64,000 nt of DNA from Heliopora coerulea (GCA_030142905.1 JASJOG010000028.1:310001-374000); one strand, 5' to 3'; positions 11,100 to 20,290 are shown, counted from the first letter of the stretch. The notes: generated from the sequence alone by a model not told the origin. Numbers and translations: made by a program.

Positions 11100-11171
11100 G
11101 TCCCTGATAGGAATCGAACCCGTAACGTTCTGATCGCCGTTGAGACGGTCTAACCATTGAGCTACAAAGAC
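11100..11171 (-). ncRNA. tRNA-like module A-2
   Basis: Anticodon loop ACGGCGA lacks U33. One T-stem mismatch. A run of only four T lies downstream. Confidence 0.4.
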
Positions 11172-11357
11172 TCAGATGGTGAGCGAAGGTTAAATTTGTG
11201 TACTGTTTCGTATAGATGGGAGACATATGTACTGCTAGTCTGCTAGTCTCGATATCTCGTCTATTTTTATGTTAATCAATGATGTGTTTGTGGTAGCTTG
11301 ATAATTATGTTCTTAATACGCACGCTCTCAAGATGTTCTCTTAGAAAAACTTTCTGA

Positions 11358-11429
11358 GTCCCTGACGGGAATCGAACCCGTAACCTTCTGATCACCGGTG
11401 AGACGGTCTAACCATTGAGCTACAAAGAC
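11358..11429 (-). ncRNA. tRNA-like module A-3
   Basis: Perfect 5-bp T stem (ACGGG/CCCGT) and B box. Anticodon loop CCGGTGA lacks U33. T5 downstream. Confidence 0.45.
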
Positions 11430-11605
11430 TCAGATGGTGAGCGAAGGTTAAATTTGTGTACTGGTTCGTATAGATGGGAGACATGTACTGCTAGTCTCGA
11501 TATCTCGTCTATTTTTATGTTAATCAGTAACGTGTTTGTGGTAGCTTGGTAATTATGTTCTTAATACGCACGCTCTCAAGCTGTTCTCTCAGAAAAACTT
11601 TGCGA

Positions 11606-11677
11606 GTCCCTGACGGGAATCGAACCCGTAACCTTCTGATCGCCAGTGAGACGGTCTAACCATTGAGCTACAAAGAC
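11606..11677 (-). ncRNA. tRNA-like module A-4
   Basis: One of the best-preserved copies: 7-bp acceptor stem GTCTTTG/CAGGGAC, perfect T arm, U33, formal anticodon GGC. The only defects are one mismatch in the D stem (C11-C24) and one in the anticodon stem, both shared with other copies. Confidence 0.5.
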
Positions 11678-11863
11678 TCAGATCGTGAGCGAAGGTTAAA
11701 TTTGTGTACTGGTTCGTATAGATGGGAGACATATGTACTGCCAGTCTGCTAGTCTCGATATATCATCTATTTTTATGTTAATCAATAATGTGTTTGTAGT
11801 AGCTTGGTAATTATGTTCTTAATACGCACGCTCTCAAGCTGTTCACTCAGAAAATCTTTGTGT

Positions 11864-11935
11864 GTCCCTGACGGGAATCGAACCCGTAACCTTCTGGTCG
11901 CTGGTGAGACGGTCTAACCATTGAGCTACAAAGAC
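11864..11935 (-). ncRNA. tRNA-like module A-5
   Basis: Diverged anticodon arm (loop CCAGCGA, extra stem mismatch). The T arm is intact. The downstream T tract is interrupted (GATTTTC). Confidence 0.35.
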
Positions 11936-12107
11936 TCAGATGGCGAGCGAAGGTTAAATTCGTGTACTGGTTCGTATAGATGGGAGACATATGTACTGTC
12001 AGTCTGCTAGTCTCGATATATCGTCTATTTTTATGTTAATCAATAATGTGTTTGTGGTAGCTTGATAATTATGTTCTTAATACGTACGCTCTCAAGCTGT
12101 TCTCTCA

Positions 12108-12150
12108 TTTGAGTCTTTCTCCCATCTGAGTCTTTCTCTCATCTGTTCCA
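12108..12150. repeat. Centre of the inverted tRNA-like array (unit A)
   Basis: The orientation flips here. The junction consists of short repeated pieces of the module start: GAGTCTTTCTCCC, then ATCTGAGTCTTTCTCTC, then ATCTGTTCC, then the first full plus-strand module. The same scar is in B (32320-32362) and C (50412-50454). Confidence 0.8.
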
Positions 12151-12155
12151 TCTGA

Positions 12156-12227
12156 GTCTTTGTAGCTCAATGGTTAGACCGTCTCACCGGTGATCAGAAG
12201 GTTACGGGTTCGATTCCCGTCAGGGAC
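12156..12227 (+). ncRNA. tRNA-like module A-6
   Basis: Perfect acceptor and T stems. Anticodon loop CCGGTGA lacks U33. T5 begins 8 bases after the module. Confidence 0.45.
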
Positions 12228-12413
12228 TCAGAAAGTTTTTCTGAGAGAACAGCTTGAGAGAGTGCGTATTAAGAACATAATTACCAAGCTACCACAAACA
12301 CATCATTGATTAACATAAAAATAGACGAGATATCGAGACTAGCAGACTGGCAGTACATATGTCTCCCATCTATACGAACCAGTACACAAATTTAACCTTC
12401 GCTCACCATCTGA

Positions 12414-12485
12414 GTCTTTGTAGCTCAATGGTTAGACCGTCTCACTGGCGATCAGAAGGTTACGGGTTCGATTCCCGTCAGGGAC
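12414..12485 (+). ncRNA. tRNA-like module A-7
   Basis: Well-preserved copy with U33 and formal anticodon GGC, A box TAGCTCAATGG, B box GGTTCGATTCC and T5 just downstream. Confidence 0.5.
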
Positions 12486-12671
12486 TCGGAAAGTTTTTCT
12501 GAGAGAACAGCTTGAGAGCGTGCGTATTAAGAACATAACTGCCAAGCTACCACAAACACATTTTTGATTAACATAAAAATAGATGACATATCGAGACTAG
12601 CAGACTGACAGTACATATGTCTCCCATTTATACGAACCAGTACACAAATTTAACCTTCGCTCACCATCTGA

Positions 12672-12743
12672 GTCTTTGTAGCTCAATGGTTAGACCGTCT
12701 CAACGGCGATCAGAAGGTTACGGGTTCGATTCCCGTCAGGGAC
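12672..12743 (+). ncRNA. tRNA-like module A-8
   Basis: Intact acceptor and T stems. Anticodon loop ACGGCGA. T5 downstream. Confidence 0.45.
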
Positions 12744-12814
12744 TCGGGACGTTTTTCTGAGAGAACAGCTTGAGAGCGTGCGTATTAAGAACATAATTAC
12801 CAAGCTACCACAAA

Positions 12815-14281
12815 GCTACTGGGGTTGACGGGATACCGGCTAAAATTCTCAAATTATCATGCAATATTATTTTCCCATCTTTGACCTATATTTTTAACCG
12901 TTCAATCTCTACGGGTGTATTTGTTGATGATTGGAAAAGAGCTAGGGTAATACCTGTCTATAAATCAGAAGATAGACGAAAATGTGAGAACTATCGCCCA
13001 ATTTCTATTCTTCGTATCATCAGCAAAATATTTGAGAAAGAAATATTTGGACAGCTGTATCAATACTTGATTAATAATTCCTTACTTTCCCGATATCAAT
13101 CAGGTTTTTGCCCAAAACATTCAACATTATCCCTTTTAATTCAAATGTGTGATAATTGGTTAGGAAAAATGGATAATGGGGAATTAGCTGGTTTAATTTC
13201 AATTAATATTAGGAAAGCCTTTGACTCTATTGATCATAAAATCTTATTAAGGAAGATGCATAAGGATTTTGGAATTCAAGGATTGGAGCTAAAATGGTTC
13301 CAATCCTACTTGACAAAAAGAAGCCAAGAGTGTGTGGTTAATGGTTACACATCCTCAGCTAAAGAAATTGTATGCGGTGTTCCACAGGGATCTGTTCTGG
13401 GACCCCTCTTGTTTCTGTTGTATATAAATGATCTGCCACAATGTTTACAAAACGCAACTCCTCGTCTGTATGTTGAGGACACTCAAATATATGCATCCTC
13501 GGGAAATTTCTCAGATTTAGTAGCAAAACTTAATAAAGACCTGGAAAATATAGTCAAATGGCTTTCCCAAAATAAATTACAACTTCATACCAAAAAAACA
13601 AAACTGATGTTTATAGGTTCATCCTATAACCTTAAAAACGAAGTTGGTAGTGACCAAGTAATGATAAGCGATGAACCGGTTACTCGATATACCTCATTTC
13701 GATGTTTGGGTGTAGAACTCGATCAAAAGTTGAGTTGGGAAAACCATATAGATTCAATATGTAAAAAAGCAGGTACTGGTATTGGAATTATGAAAAGAGT
13801 TAAACCTTTCATACCATACGAAACTTTACTAAATTTATATAATTCTCTCGTACTCCCATACTTTAATTATTGTTCACCGTTATGGGACAACTGTGGAAGT
13901 CTGCTGAAAGAGAAAATACAAAAATTACAAAATAGGGCAGCAAGAGTTATGACAGGTGCTAATTATGTGAGGTCGTCAGATCTGCTCCAAGCTATGTCAT
14001 GGAAAAATCTGAACGACCGTCTTAAATTGAATAAATTAGTTTTGATTTACAAAATATTAAACAACCACTCAGCTCCAAATTTAAAAGATAAATTTATTAT
14101 AAGGGAGGCAAATTTAAATAATTACAATCTTAGAAATGCCCACATTAACCTCTCAGTTCCTAAGCCTAAGACTGAATATTTGAAAAAAAGTTTTGGGTAT
14201 AGTGGAGCTGTGCTATTCAATAGCCTACCAAAGGAGTCGAAGCTGTCAGACGTCGAGCATCGTCGAATTTTATCTTTTTAA
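12815..14281 (+). pseudogene. Reverse transcriptase of a 5'-truncated LINE, catalytically altered
   Basis: One open frame of 488 codons runs from the truncation point (12815, first codons Ala-Thr-Gly-Val-Asp-Gly) to a stop at 14279-14281. It has the order of a non-LTR reverse transcriptase: NYRPIS, a fingers block ending SGF, motif A (ISINIRKAFDSIDH), CGVPQGSVLGPLLFLLYINDL, motif C (YVEDTQIY), then a thumb region. In active enzymes of this group motif A begins with an Asp where Asn stands here, and motif C is Y/FADD where YVED stands here, so both metal-binding positions are changed. The endonuclease domain is missing. Jockey/CR1/L2-type is my best family guess. Present only in unit A. Confidence 0.85.
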
Positions 14282-14412
14282 ACTTTTTTATACCTTAGGA
14301 CTTAGATTGATTCTTTGCATGAATTCTTTGTATTTGTGTGACGCCCCTCATGAAAACCATCATTTGATGATGAGGGTAGCGTGTTTAAATAAAGTTACAT
14401 TCATTCATTCAA
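12815..14412 (+). mobile_element. 5'-truncated non-LTR retrotransposon inserted in the array
   Basis: The fragment spans the RT frame plus a 3' UTR that ends AATAAAGTTACATTCATTCATTCA, a short ATTC repeat typical of CR1/L2-like 3' ends. It interrupts a spacer of the tRNA-like array at CCACAAA/CACATT. No clear target-site duplication is visible. It is absent from the corresponding arm in B and C. Confidence 0.85.
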
Positions 14413-14528
14413 CACATTATTGATTAACGCAAAAAATAGACGAGATATCGAGACTAGCAGACTGGCAGTACATATGTCTCCCATCTATATGAACCAGTAC
14501 ACAAATTTAACCTTCGCTCACCATCTGA

Positions 14529-14600
14529 GTCTTTGTAGCTCAATGGTTAGACCGTCTCACCGGCGATCAGAAGGTTACGGGTTCGATTCCCGTCAGGGAC
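14529..14600 (+). ncRNA. tRNA-like module A-9
   Basis: Last copy of the right arm, beyond the LINE. Perfect acceptor and T stems, loop CCGGCGA (no U33), T5 downstream. Confidence 0.45.
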
Positions 14601-14646
14601 TCGGGAAGTTTTTCTGAGTGAACAGCTTGAGAGCGTGCGTATTAAG

Positions 14647-15472
14647 TAGCTAATTTTGTTCTTGGATCTATGGTCCCGCCTCCTTGAAAGGAGATGAACA
14701 TTAACTTTGAAGCCAAATATTAGCGGACGAACTTTCATCAACGACATCTTTAGAATACCGTGAGTATCATCCTCAGGTAACATGAATAGACGAATTCGCG
14801 ATTATACGCCACACTGCAGAAGTCAATTGAAAAGTTATTTCACCATTGTCAAATTAATCAAACTCAGACCTTCAGTTTCCCAGACTTGTTTCTCAACCAC
14901 GTCGACTAGCCAGTGAGCTGGGACGAGTGTCTTCCTCTTTGTGGTTTTAATTTCACGCGGGAATCTCGTGAGAATTCAACCCTGTTCCTTCCTAGAGTCT
15001 GTCATTCGAAGACTGGAAAACCTCTTATCCGGTCTACGGATACCTCCTCAACAGATAAAATTTGTCCTTTGTCGAACAACAACATTTTCGCGAACTGTTT
15101 CAACTTAACGAGGACTATCCACTGGGAAGTGAATTTATCCAGAGGATCAGATGTGATGGAAAGAGAAGGATCCAGGATACTTGACGCATTGTCTAACGTT
15201 CTATGTACTGCGGGCTCATGAGGCGTTAGGGACCTCAAGATCTTAGACGTCAACTTGAACGATGGAGACCTTTATAATGTCGGTATTTAAAGAAACCACG
15301 GTTTATTGACCACCGTCTTTGATACTTATGGGTTGTTTTATGGCTCCTAAAACGCTCCAGTTCTCCCAAAAAGACTGTAGTCTTGGGTTTAATTCAATCT
15401 TAAGTAATAGCTTTCTTCACTCCGCGAGGTGACGTAGTCCCGAAGACGTGAAAATGGTTTGAGTGACGTTTT
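14647..15472. other. Intergenic DNA, no gene seen (unit A)
   Basis: Overlapping short frames on both strands near 14913-15253 are well conserved in B and C, but the plus-strand one starts with GTG, and nothing is recognisable. Counterparts: B 32744-33569, C 50836-51661. Confidence 0.45.
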
Positions 15473-15769
15473 ATGCAGGACGACGACAGTGTTGAGAATG
15501 ACCTGGAGAATAAAAATTATTCATTCTCTTTGTGTCTTTCGTTTAGAGAATTATTTTGTTTAAAAGACGCCGTCATTGAATTTGACGTCCTAGATCTTAA
15601 GGTTCCTAACCTTGTTTCAAGGCGGGAATATACACTGGTTTCAGTAAAGCCGCCTGGTAAACTTATTTTACTATTTCACTTCATCTATGCCAGAAATAAA
15701 GAGAGAAAGTCCACTTTGGTAGCCAGTGAAAATTACCGAGTCGTATCTCCAAAAACGACGCACCAGTAG
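15473..15769 (+). CDS. Possible short ORF, unknown function (unit A)
   Basis: An ATG-initiated frame of 98 codons with no recognised domain, a hydrophobic stretch (KLILLFHFIYA) and charged ends. Between A and B, I count four synonymous changes, two conservative changes (Arg/Lys exchanges) and a change that ends the B/C version one codon earlier. That pattern is what a coding sequence would show, but the numbers are tiny. It could equally be a chance frame or an exon of something larger. Confidence 0.25.
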   Translation: MQDDDSVENDLENKNYSFSLCLSFRELFCLKDAVIEFDVLDLKVPNLVSRREYTLVSVKPPGKLILLFHFIYARNKERKSTLVASENYRVVSPKTTHQ

Positions 15770-17060
15770 ACTTTTAAAGGCCATAAATCTTATAGTAAAT
15801 ATGCATTCAATTTATCATGACCGCCAGGCTTTACCCATAACCTGCTATCAGCATAATTAACACTTGTTAAATCTCGTTAATCGTTAGATTTCAAAAATCC
15901 ACCAAAGACGTCAGTCAGTTTTTAAAGGTCTTGTGGAAAATCCAAATCCAGTTGGTTAGAAATTTCGCATAGAACGTTTATTTTGAAAATATTGATTGTT
16001 TTTAGTGTAGAATTGTCCTGAAAATTCGTTGTTTACAATTGGAATTTTCAGAACCTTCTTTATGATTTAGTATACGTAGTTATGTAATTCGAGAATCAGT
16101 GTGAACGATAAGCAGCATCTCTTTCGAATCGGTTCTAGAATGTGATGTGATATGCTTTATTTAGAATGACATTGTATGATATATTTAGATATTTGGAAAC
16201 TGTAAAAGTAGTTCGACTTAGTTGATTTCGAGTCAATAAAAAAGTCCATGCACAAGTATAGTAGATATTGAGTAATAAACTTTGAATGAAGACATACATT
16301 GAGTGAGCCTTCCGTGTCAGTGAGAATTATTGGGTAACTTCTGAACCAATATCGCTGTGATCAAGTTCCCTACGGTCCAAGTCCAAAATCGTTGACTTCT
16401 AGGATTGACTTGCTCTATTCAGTTATGGTAGTTTCATGTTTTCGTTTTCAGGTTGACACATGAGGTGTTACATCATACGAAAACAGCCTATTCGGCCAAA
16501 ATAGACTTCCTCGAAGACCAGGCTCGAATTTTTCGGCCAAACTTATCCCAATCCGCGAAATTATCAACCTTTCTAAAGTTTACTGGGTTGACCAGTCTTA
16601 CAGCTGTGGCGTAAATAGAATATTTCTGGAACAGAAATGATCTGAAAAATGGGTACATAGTCACAGGATTTGTGTGGATGAATGAAAAAACTAATTTGGT
16701 CTTTAATGTCTTACTATTCGTTCTGTGTTCGCATGTCGAATAGTCGCATTATTTCCACTATTTAATCTGGCTACCGCAAGCCGGAAGAAGAGGTATGAGA
16801 TCCGTGAAATTCACGGAAAAAGATATCCACCTTAGAGAGATCCACTTTGGCCTAAATTAGGATAATTATAGAATTTTTCCAGCTGAGTTTAGTTCAAAGT
16901 TTTAACTTATGTGGGGTTATAAGCCCATTGCCTTTTTAAAAACTGGACCACATAGTGTTTTTGGTTTTTTTTCGTTTTATATTGCGGTGTCCGACGAAGC
17001 AGTGGCTCTCGTCCCGGAATAGGAAATTGGTTCAACCTCAGGATGTACGCGTCGTTTGGT
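15770..17060. other. Downstream flank of R2 (unit A), no gene seen
   Basis: AT-rich; 3' side of the minus-strand R2 gene. The segment just beside the gene (about 17031-17091) contains a local duplication of CAACCTCAGGATGTACGC that disrupts the R2 tail. Confidence 0.45.
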
Positions 17061-18005
17061 TCAGCATCGTTTCAACCTCAGGATGTACGCAAACGCATTT
17101 CGGAATCTCGGTGAGCGCAACGCGTAACAAAAATTCACGCTTGAATTCATGATCACGAAAAGGAATTGTAAATCTCGAAACCAGTGAAGAGCTGTGCAAC
17201 TGCAGCTTTCGCAGAAACTCATGGCGTAGATGAAGATGGTGGAGGGACCGTAGCAACACAGTAAGGCGATCATCACCACAAGGAACATCTTGGTAATCTT
17301 CTGCTCCCAAAGGGCGGCGTTGTCACGGCGAGTATTTGTGGCCGGAACTGCGTCTTCTCCATTGGCCTTCTGGTTGCCAAAGGTCGTCCCTTCTTGGTAA
17401 TTTCTTGTTCGTTGTTTGAAATTGTGCAACATCAGACTATACGTGAAGACGGTTATGGCAATGGCCAGAACGATCGCAGTATTGGCAAATATGAAAGCAT
17501 AGGTTATATAACCAACTTCGAAGTAAACGAACGGAAGGGTTAGCGAAATTGTCCATATGACTGCGACCGTGAGGAGGACTCTGCCGGTGGTGAATTCGTT
17601 CCGATAGGTATGAAGGTTTCGAATGGCGAGGTACCGCTCCACCGCCAGCGTGGACAAACTGAGTACAGACGCGGTGCATGAAATGAAGTAAGACATGTGA
17701 ATAGCTCGGATTTCTGGCAAGGTTAGGTTTGCGTCTATACCTTCTTTCCAGTGAATATAGACCGAGATTGGGTCCGTTACTGTTCCTACTATGAGGTCTG
17801 CAAAGGCGAGGTTGGCCATCAGGTAATTGAAGGGACCGCGAAGGTTCTTGTAGGGATCGATGACCACAGCAAGGATGACCAGGAGGTTGCCAGGGATGTT
17901 CAGAATGAGGAATAATATGGAGAATGATGTGGTGAAAAATGAAAGCTGGTTTGGAGCACCTGTCGTGAGGCAACGCTCTTCAAATGTTCCCTGAAAGTAA
18001 GACAT
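17061..18005 (-). CDS. Class A GPCR, paralogue R2, damaged copy (unit A)
   Basis: Intronless receptor frame of 314 aa starting at ATG 18005, with the same seven-helix layout as R2 of unit B. Two lesions separate it from the 336-aa B/C version. A 3-base deletion removes one Tyr from TM7, turning the NFYCY motif into NFCY and shifting the rest of the helix by one residue. A local duplication at the 3' end makes the frame stop after LKRC, deleting about 22 tail residues. Eleven or so further substitutions include Asn-Leu-Thr in extracellular loop 1, a potential glycosylation site absent from B. Still open through all helices, so a functional receptor cannot be excluded, but the TM7 change makes it doubtful. 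Confidence 0.8.
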   Translation of the reverse strand: MSYFQGTFEERCLTTGAPNQLSFFTTSFSILFLILNIPGNLLVILAVVIDPYKNLRGPFNYLMANLAFADLIVGTVTDPISVYIHWKEGIDANLTLPEIRAIHMSYFISCTASVLSLSTLAVERYLAIRNLHTYRNEFTTGRVLLTVAVIWTISLTLPFVYFEVGYITYAFIFANTAIVLAIAITVFTYSLMLHNFKQRTRNYQEGTTFGNQKANGEDAVPATNTRRDNAALWEQKITKMFLVVMIALLCCYGPSTIFIYAMSFCESCSCTALHWFRDLQFLFVIMNSSVNFCYALRSPRFRNAFAYILRLKRC

Positions 18006-19649
18006 TGCTTCTTACCTCGTTCGTCTCCTTAAACTTAAAAGAACAAGACCAAAGTGGTCAGACATGAAATTCAGCTGTTGGAATAAGACCACATTAACGA
18101 AAAGGCGGTTTAAGGTAGGAAAGGTTTTAAGCAGGTCTTTATAAAACCCTCTCATTGAAGGATGTTTCCCAAGATTTTAACGGACGAGTAATCGAGCCAT
18201 CATCAAATAAGAACAAAAACATAATATTGCTGATCACAATATAGTGATTGCAGGTTTAAGTAAGGTTGGTTTATGGATTCGCTGTGTGCTATTACAGGTC
18301 TCTCAAATAATCTTCAGAAAAAATTATCCATGGAACTTTACATTTGTCCTTAAGAAGCCAAGTGTTCAGCAGTTTCATGTAATGCTGGGACTGAAAACAA
18401 GACCTTAAAGTTTAATCTTAGGCAACGGCTCATTCTTATCGATCATTTATTTTTCACGTGATCCATAATTCTTATTTCTATAGAAATATAAGCTCGAGCT
18501 TCAAAAGTTAAGTGTTAAACGTGCAAACTCATGTTATGCTGGGACTTAAACAAGGTCCTAAATGTTGACCTTTTTATTGACTGTTAACCTCTTCGATCAT
18601 TCACATTTCACTTTTATCAATAATTCGTGCAGAACCCCCCCCGACAGAAATGACTGCCTAATGTGCAGCTGTAAAGAGGATACAGAATCGTTCTAATGTA
18701 CATGAACTTTTACTTCGATTTACTTGGCACGTGCAAATGGCTTGTATCTCCCAAATAGTCTGTAAACATGGTTATTCAAATTCTTATAAAGTTCGGCCGC
18801 TCATGTTGTATCTGTTATATAAATTTTCGCGTGGCAGAACAAGACCAGACTGTGGCGTATTTACTGCGCCAATCTGGCGCCATTTACACCTCATTTTAAT
18901 TGTCAGAAAAGCCACTTGCTAGTCTCAGTTCAATCACCATGGTACATACCCCTTCGAATCATTATATGGTAAAAATGCCGATGTAAGTTTTGCTGAAACT
19001 GCGGCTCTTGAAATTTTTATGAGTACTCTACGAAGCTCGGAAGTTCATTAAGGTTGACCACCTGATGTTGTGGTTTGTGAATATTTATAGAGTGTCCTAA
19101 GAGATTTGGAAATTCAGTAAGTTTAACTACCCATGCCGCAGACATTGTGAAATGTCTTTGGACTACGTTGTTTTGCAGTCGACTGTAAACCTGGTTCGAA
19201 ACGAACTGATAAAAAGCCCAGAGAAAGAGTAAAACAGTGAAGTAGATTCAGAAAAAAACATACAAGCACTGGTGGAGAAAACGGCAAAGTAACGTTCAGT
19301 ATACATCACTAGGCATCACTAGGCAGTATACATCACTAGGAAGTTAATTTGCCATTGTTTCCACCGTTTTCCAACCTTGTGTCTTTCCAAAACAAACTTA
19401 ACCAGTCAGGTAGACTAGTCTTATGATGACAAACTCATATCACCAGCCCTTAATGGCCAAGTTGTCTCCTAAGTTGCAGAGCCATTAAGCTGAAGTGCCT
19501 TTTAGGGGAAAATGTTAACTCACCCCCAACGGGCACTCTACCTTTTCAATCGAGTGCCCCTACTCCAACCAAGAATGTGGATTCTTGTGTAAACAATTCG
19601 CTGTGATTTATGTGAATGGTCGGTTTGTAAATGGCGGATCGCGAAAATT
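18006..19649. other. Upstream flank of R2 and intergenic DNA (unit A)
   Basis: Includes the 5' flank of R2 (no promoter motif I trust), a C8 tract at 18635-18642 that is variable between units, and a small tandem repeat at 19297-19340. No supported gene. Counterparts: B 36084-37741, C 54176-55823. Confidence 0.45.
19297..19340. repeat. Short tandem repeat CATCACTAGG (unit A)
   Basis: CAGTATACATCACTAGG, CATCACTAGG and CAGTATACATCACTAGG follow each other. Same in B (37389-37432) and C (55471-55514). Confidence 0.8.
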
Positions 19650-19832
19650 GAGCTCGACGAGCTTTCTGTTGCTATACTGAACTTGCTCGATGACGTGGTA
19701 CTGGAAGGCTTACGTGATGTGTTCGCCTGCTTTGTCGTTTTTGGCAAACGTGATGAAAGTTTTACAGCAAAAAATCGAGGCATACCAAGAGAAAAGCTTA
19801 ACCCTTGGAATGCCAAAGTCGACTTCTGTTGA
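19650..19832 (+). pseudogene. Possible coding remnant (unit A)
   Basis: A 60-codon frame beginning ELDELSVAIL and ending NAKVDFC-stop. An out-of-frame ATG at 19631 (Met-Ala-Asp-Arg-Glu-Asn) would join it after one frameshift. I do not recognise the family. Recurs in B (37742-37924) and C (55824-56006). It could be a decayed exon or transposon fragment, or chance. Confidence 0.2.
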
Positions 19833-19933
19833 CTTTTACATATGTTGGTCTGGTTAACGCCATACTGTTTTTGAGGGCATTTTCATCACAAACAAACTAT
19901 TCACGCAAGCTAGTGAAGATGCAGTTTTTCTTT

Positions 19934-19980
19934 CCTTCGTCAAAGAGAAAAAAACCCCATTTTTTTCTCTTTGACGAAGG
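19934..19980. repeat. Perfect 21-bp hairpin (unit A)
   Basis: CCTTCGTCAAAGAG plus A7 on the left pairs exactly with its complement on the right around a 5-base loop (CCCCA). It is followed by GGCCTTCGCTCGAAACG. Intact in B at 38026-38072. In C the homology with the unit ends three bases into the left arm. Confidence 0.9.
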
Positions 19981-20098
19981 GCCTTCGCTCGAAACGTTAG
20001 ATAACTACTCACACATTTCGGCGGTACTCAAACCTTTCTGATTATTTCACTTCGATTTCCACACTGCCTACGCAGCACTCCATTTTTATTTCATGGTT

Positions 20099-20290
20099 AA
20101 AATGATGACAGACGTGCACGCGAGCAAGAAAAAAACTGTTTGGATAGGGATTCGAACCGGTATGTTGCTGAGCTAAATTAAATCGTCAAGCGTAGGCCGG
20201 AATAAAATGATAACAGAAGGACCCGCGGGCAAGAAAAAAAAAATAGTTGTAAAGGGATTCGAGCCCGTGTGTTGCTGCGATTATTTATCA
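20099..20290 (-). repeat. Pair of degenerate tRNA-like repeats (unit A)
   Basis: Two related blocks about 106 bases apart, each with GCAAGAAAAAAA followed by GGGATTCGAACC or GGGATTCGAGCC and GTTGCTG. On the minus strand these look like B boxes, with a TTAGCTCAGCAAC-like A box in the first. B copy at 38191-38382. Absent from truncated unit C. Confidence 0.45.

Larger units (their letters stand above)
10768..12107 (-). repeat. tRNA-like tandem array, left arm (unit A, 5 copies)
   Basis: Five tandem repeats of about 258 bp (one is 248 bp after loss of about 10 bases) with the tRNA-like module on the minus strand at 10842, 11100, 11358, 11606 and 11864. Each repeat consists of a conserved 5' flank (TGTTTGTGGTAGCTTGG..., TACGCACGCTCTCAAGC), the 72-nt module, and a spacer with GGTGAGCGAAGGTTAAA and GATGGGAGACATATGTAC. 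The same repeat continues in opposite orientation from 12151. Confidence 0.9.
12151..14646 (+). repeat. tRNA-like tandem array, right arm (unit A, 4 copies, split by LINE)
   Basis: The same repeat as the left arm, in opposite orientation, with modules at 12156, 12414, 12672 and 14529. The third and fourth are separated by the LINE fragment 12815-14412. Removing it restores an ordinary spacer (...CTACCACAAA / CACATTATTGATTAAC...). The arm ends at GTGCGTATTAAG (about 14646). Confidence 0.9.

Noticed and set aside
10768..12743. CRISPR-like array of regularly spaced repeats
   Set aside because: The spacers are themselves repeated, the period is 258 bp, orientation flips at the centre, there are no cas genes, and the DNA is eukaryotic.
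10842..14600. Array modules as genuine decoding tRNA genes
   Set aside because: Shared D-stem and anticodon-stem mismatches, U33 missing in most copies, no identity elements fitting the formal anticodon, and embedding in a 258-bp repeat all point to SINE-derived tRNA-like sequence.
14913..15253. 102-aa plus and 83-aa minus frames conserved in all units
   Set aside because: The plus frame opens with GTG; conservation is no higher than nearby DNA, and the two frames overlap on opposite strands.
17437..17973. 178-aa frame overlapping R2 in unit A
   Set aside because: Shadow of the receptor frame on the same strand; broken in B and C.
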